A stretch of DNA of 37,719 nt, from NCBI RefSeq assembly GCF_000372745.1, contig NZ_KB889718.1, positions 1 through 37,719 of the forward strand, written 5' to 3'. A model generated the notes under the pieces. That model searched no databases. It was not told where the DNA came from and worked only from the letters and a program-made list of their open reading frames with translations. The number at the start of each line of letters is the position of its first letter. The stretch's first letter is position 1. The stretch is from Embleya scabrispora DSM 41855. Lineage in GTDB: Bacteria; Actinomycetota; Actinomycetes; Streptomycetales; Streptomycetaceae. Position numbers and translations under genes: made by a program. Of this stretch, positions 36,283-37,719 are shown piece after piece.

Positions 36283-37332
36283 CTAGCGCGTCTCGGTGAC
36301 CTTTGCGAGTGCCCGAGGGGCGTCCGGGTCGCAGCCGCGTCCCAACGCGACCTCGCGTGCGAGCAGTTGCAGCGGCAGGATCTCCAGGATCGGCGAGACC
36401 TCCTCGGCCTGCCCGGTCGGCAGCACGAAGCCCCGGCCGTACTCGGCCACCGACTCGGCGGACCCGATCACGTACAGGTCCGCGCCTCGTTCGCGCAGCC
36501 GGTCGAGCACCGGCCGCAGCGCCTGCCCGCCCGCGCCGTCCGGCGCCACCGCGAGCACCGGCCAGGCCCGGTCGACGATCGCGAGCGGGCCGTGCATCAG
36601 GTCCGCGCCGGAGAACGCCTGGGCACCGATGTAGCTGGTCTCCATGATCTTCAACGCCGCCTCGCGTGCGGTCGGATAGCCGTAGCCGCGCGCGGTGACC
36701 ACAAGTCGGTCGGCGAACCGGTAGCGCTCGGCGGACGCCTCGATCTCGGCGTGCCGATCCAGGATCGCGCGCGCCGCCTCGGGCAGCGCCCGGGCGGCCT
36801 CGCCGGTACCGCCCCGGAGGTGGTCGACCAGCAGGAACAGGGTGAGCAGCTCGGCGGTGTAGGTCTTGGTCGCGGGCAGCGCGAGCTCGGGACCGGCGAG
36901 CACGTCCAGGTGCAGATCGGACTCGCGGGCCAGCACGGAATCGGCGTTGTTGGTCACCGCGAGGGTGAGTGCGCCGTCCGCACGGGCTTGTCGGGCGGAG
37001 GCGATCAGATCCGGTGAACCGCCGGATTGACTCACCGTCACCACCAGGCAGTCGGCCAAGCGCTGCCGGGCGCGGTAGGCGGTCGTGGTGGACATCGAGG
37101 TGAGCCCGGCGGGCAGGCCGAGCAGCACCTCGGTGAGGTAGCGCGCGTACAGCCCGGCATTGTCGGATGTCCCCCGCCCGGTGAACAGCACGAACCGTGG
37201 GTCGCGCGCCCGGATCTCCGCGGCGACGGCACGGATCGGGTCGAGCCCCTCGGTCAGGATCCGAGCCAGCCCTTCGGGCTGGGCCGCGATCTCGCCGGCC
37301 ATCACCGACCCGGGCACGGGGGAAGCGGGCAT
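36283..37332 (-). CDS. Double-SIS aminosugar-phosphate isomerase/deaminase (GlmS C-terminal-like)
   Basis: 349 residues from ATG 37332, with GGAGG 9 bases upstream; a longer start at 37410 lacks such a site. The first SIS domain has GRGTSDNAG (52-60), SQSGGSPD (101-108) and LPATKTYTAELL (152-163). The second has ARGYGYPTAREAALKIMETS, then GADLMHGPLAIVD. These match the isomerase half of GlmS, but the glutaminase half is absent, as in NagB-II/AgaS-type deaminases and related streptomycete SIS proteins. The likely substrate is glucosamine-6-phosphate or a related aminosugar phosphate. A DasR-like box lies 135 bp upstream, linking the gene to chitin/GlcNAc use. Confidence 0.9.
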   Translation of the reverse strand: MPASPVPGSVMAGEIAAQPEGLARILTEGLDPIRAVAAEIRARDPRFVLFTGRGTSDNAGLYARYLTEVLLGLPAGLTSMSTTTAYRARQRLADCLVVTVSQSGGSPDLIASARQARADGALTLAVTNNADSVLARESDLHLDVLAGPELALPATKTYTAELLTLFLLVDHLRGGTGEAARALPEAARAILDRHAEIEASAERYRFADRLVVTARGYGYPTAREAALKIMETSYIGAQAFSGADLMHGPLAIVDRAWPVLAVAPDGAGGQALRPVLDRLRERGADLYVIGSAESVAEYGRGFVLPTGQAEEVSPILEILPLQLLAREVALGRGCDPDAPRALAKVTETR

Positions 37333-37466
37333 GGGGTGATACCTCCGGCTGCGACGAAGCGGAGCACGAAGTGGTGGACCCGACGTGCCTCGAACACCCC
37401 GGAACGACATCCGGCGCGGTGCGCGGTGCCTTGAAGGTATCGACCGGGCGGAAGGGGGTGCAATAT

Positions 37467-37478
37467 TGGTCTAGACCG
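37467..37478. promoter_or_regulatory. DasR-like box before the SIS gene
   Basis: TGGTCTAGACCG matches TGGTCTAGACCA at 11 of 12 positions and contains the perfect palindrome GGTCTAGACC. On the minus strand it is followed closely by TATTGC, a possible -10 of the SIS gene. Confidence 0.75.
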
Positions 37479-37539
37479 GTTAGGGGGCTTCGCTCGGGAG
37501 TGGGTGCGGGGCGGGGGCGGGGGCAGTGCTGGGGGGCGG

Positions 37540-37656
37540 GGGTCGGGAGAGGGACGGCACTGCCGGGCCGGGGTCGGGAGAGGGACGTTGCTGCCGGGCC
37601 GGAGTCGCGAGAGAGACGTTGCTGCCGGGCCGGAGTCGCGAGAGAGACGTTGCTGC
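37540..37656. repeat. 31-bp tandem repeat, about 3.8 copies
   Basis: Units lie at 37540-37570, 37571-37601, 37602-37632 and 37633-37656 (24 bases of the unit). Copies 3 and 4 are identical over their shared length, and copies 1 and 2 differ at a few positions. The copies adjoin with no spacers, so this is a minisatellite and not a CRISPR array. Confidence 0.9.
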
Positions 37657-37719
37657 TTGTTGGGCGGCTTCGCCGCCGGCTCGCGAGGCACCACCTTTTT
37701 CTCTCCCCCGCTTCGCTCC

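Larger units (their letters stand above)
37333..37719. other. 387-bp right-end region: SIS promoter, DasR-like box and tandem repeats
   Basis: No convincing gene is seen. It contains the DasR-like box (37467-37478), G-rich sequence (37501-37540), a 31-bp tandem repeat (37540-37656) and a small hairpin, GGCGGC-TTC-GCCGCC, near 37663-37677. Confidence 0.6.

Noticed and set aside
37540-37656. Possible CRISPR array at the right end
   Set aside because: The repeats are directly adjacent with no unique spacers, and no cas gene is seen.
37302-37694. A 130-codon minus-strand frame over the right-end repeats
   Set aside because: It covers the DasR-like box, the 31-bp repeats and the SIS start, and encodes Pro/Arg-rich low-complexity sequence.

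Overview
The window is about 37.7 kb of very GC-rich DNA with strong codon bias, G/C-ending codons, GTG/TTG starts and GGAGG-type ribosome sites. Modular polyketide synthases (PKSs), LAL-type LuxR regulators carrying rare TTA codons, a secreted chitinase and DasR-like boxes all point to a Streptomyces-like filamentous actinomycete (Streptomyces, Embleya, Kitasatospora or a relative). I saw no rRNA, tRNA, insertion sequence or CRISPR array.

Region 1 (1-18.8 kb) looks like the edge of a type I polyketide biosynthetic cluster. A PKS truncated by the left edge and a complete KS-AT-KR-ACP module (1152-5990) run leftward, preceded by a xylose-isomerase-like TIM-barrel enzyme. An O-methyltransferase is divergent from these. 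Next come two paralogous LAL regulators, divergent from each other across a 718-bp regulatory region. Each carries one TTA codon, and one has lost its Walker A motif. A PqqD-like small protein, an SRPBCC (cyclase-like) protein, an MMPL exporter and a GntR-TetR double-HTH regulator complete the set. Docking helices at the PKS termini fit transfer of the chain from the complete module to the truncated one. The complete module also has an N-terminal docking helix, so its own upstream partner is elsewhere.

Region 2 (18.9-25.1 kb) is a catabolic module: an Lrp/AsnC regulator, a DAO/PuuB-like FAD amine oxidase, an aldehyde dehydrogenase and a divergent APC permease, most simply read as uptake and oxidation of an amine or polyamine. 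A GNAT acetyltransferase follows.

Region 3 (25.2-37.7 kb) starts with a 1,542-residue HEAT-repeat protein. It continues with a GH18 chitinase, a 2Fe-2S ferredoxin-like gene behind a cobalamin riboswitch, a GntR/UTRA regulator, a ROK regulator without the usual zinc motif, an HxlR regulator divergent from a Rossmann reductase and a decayed deazaflavin-type reductase, and a double-SIS aminosugar isomerase/deaminase. DasR-like boxes (TGGTCTAGACCA type) lie before the chitinase, the GntR gene and the SIS gene, suggesting one chitin/N-acetylglucosamine regulon. This last 8 kb is unusually rich in short tandem repeats, several of them inside genes.

All functional calls rest on reading motifs by eye; no database search was possible.
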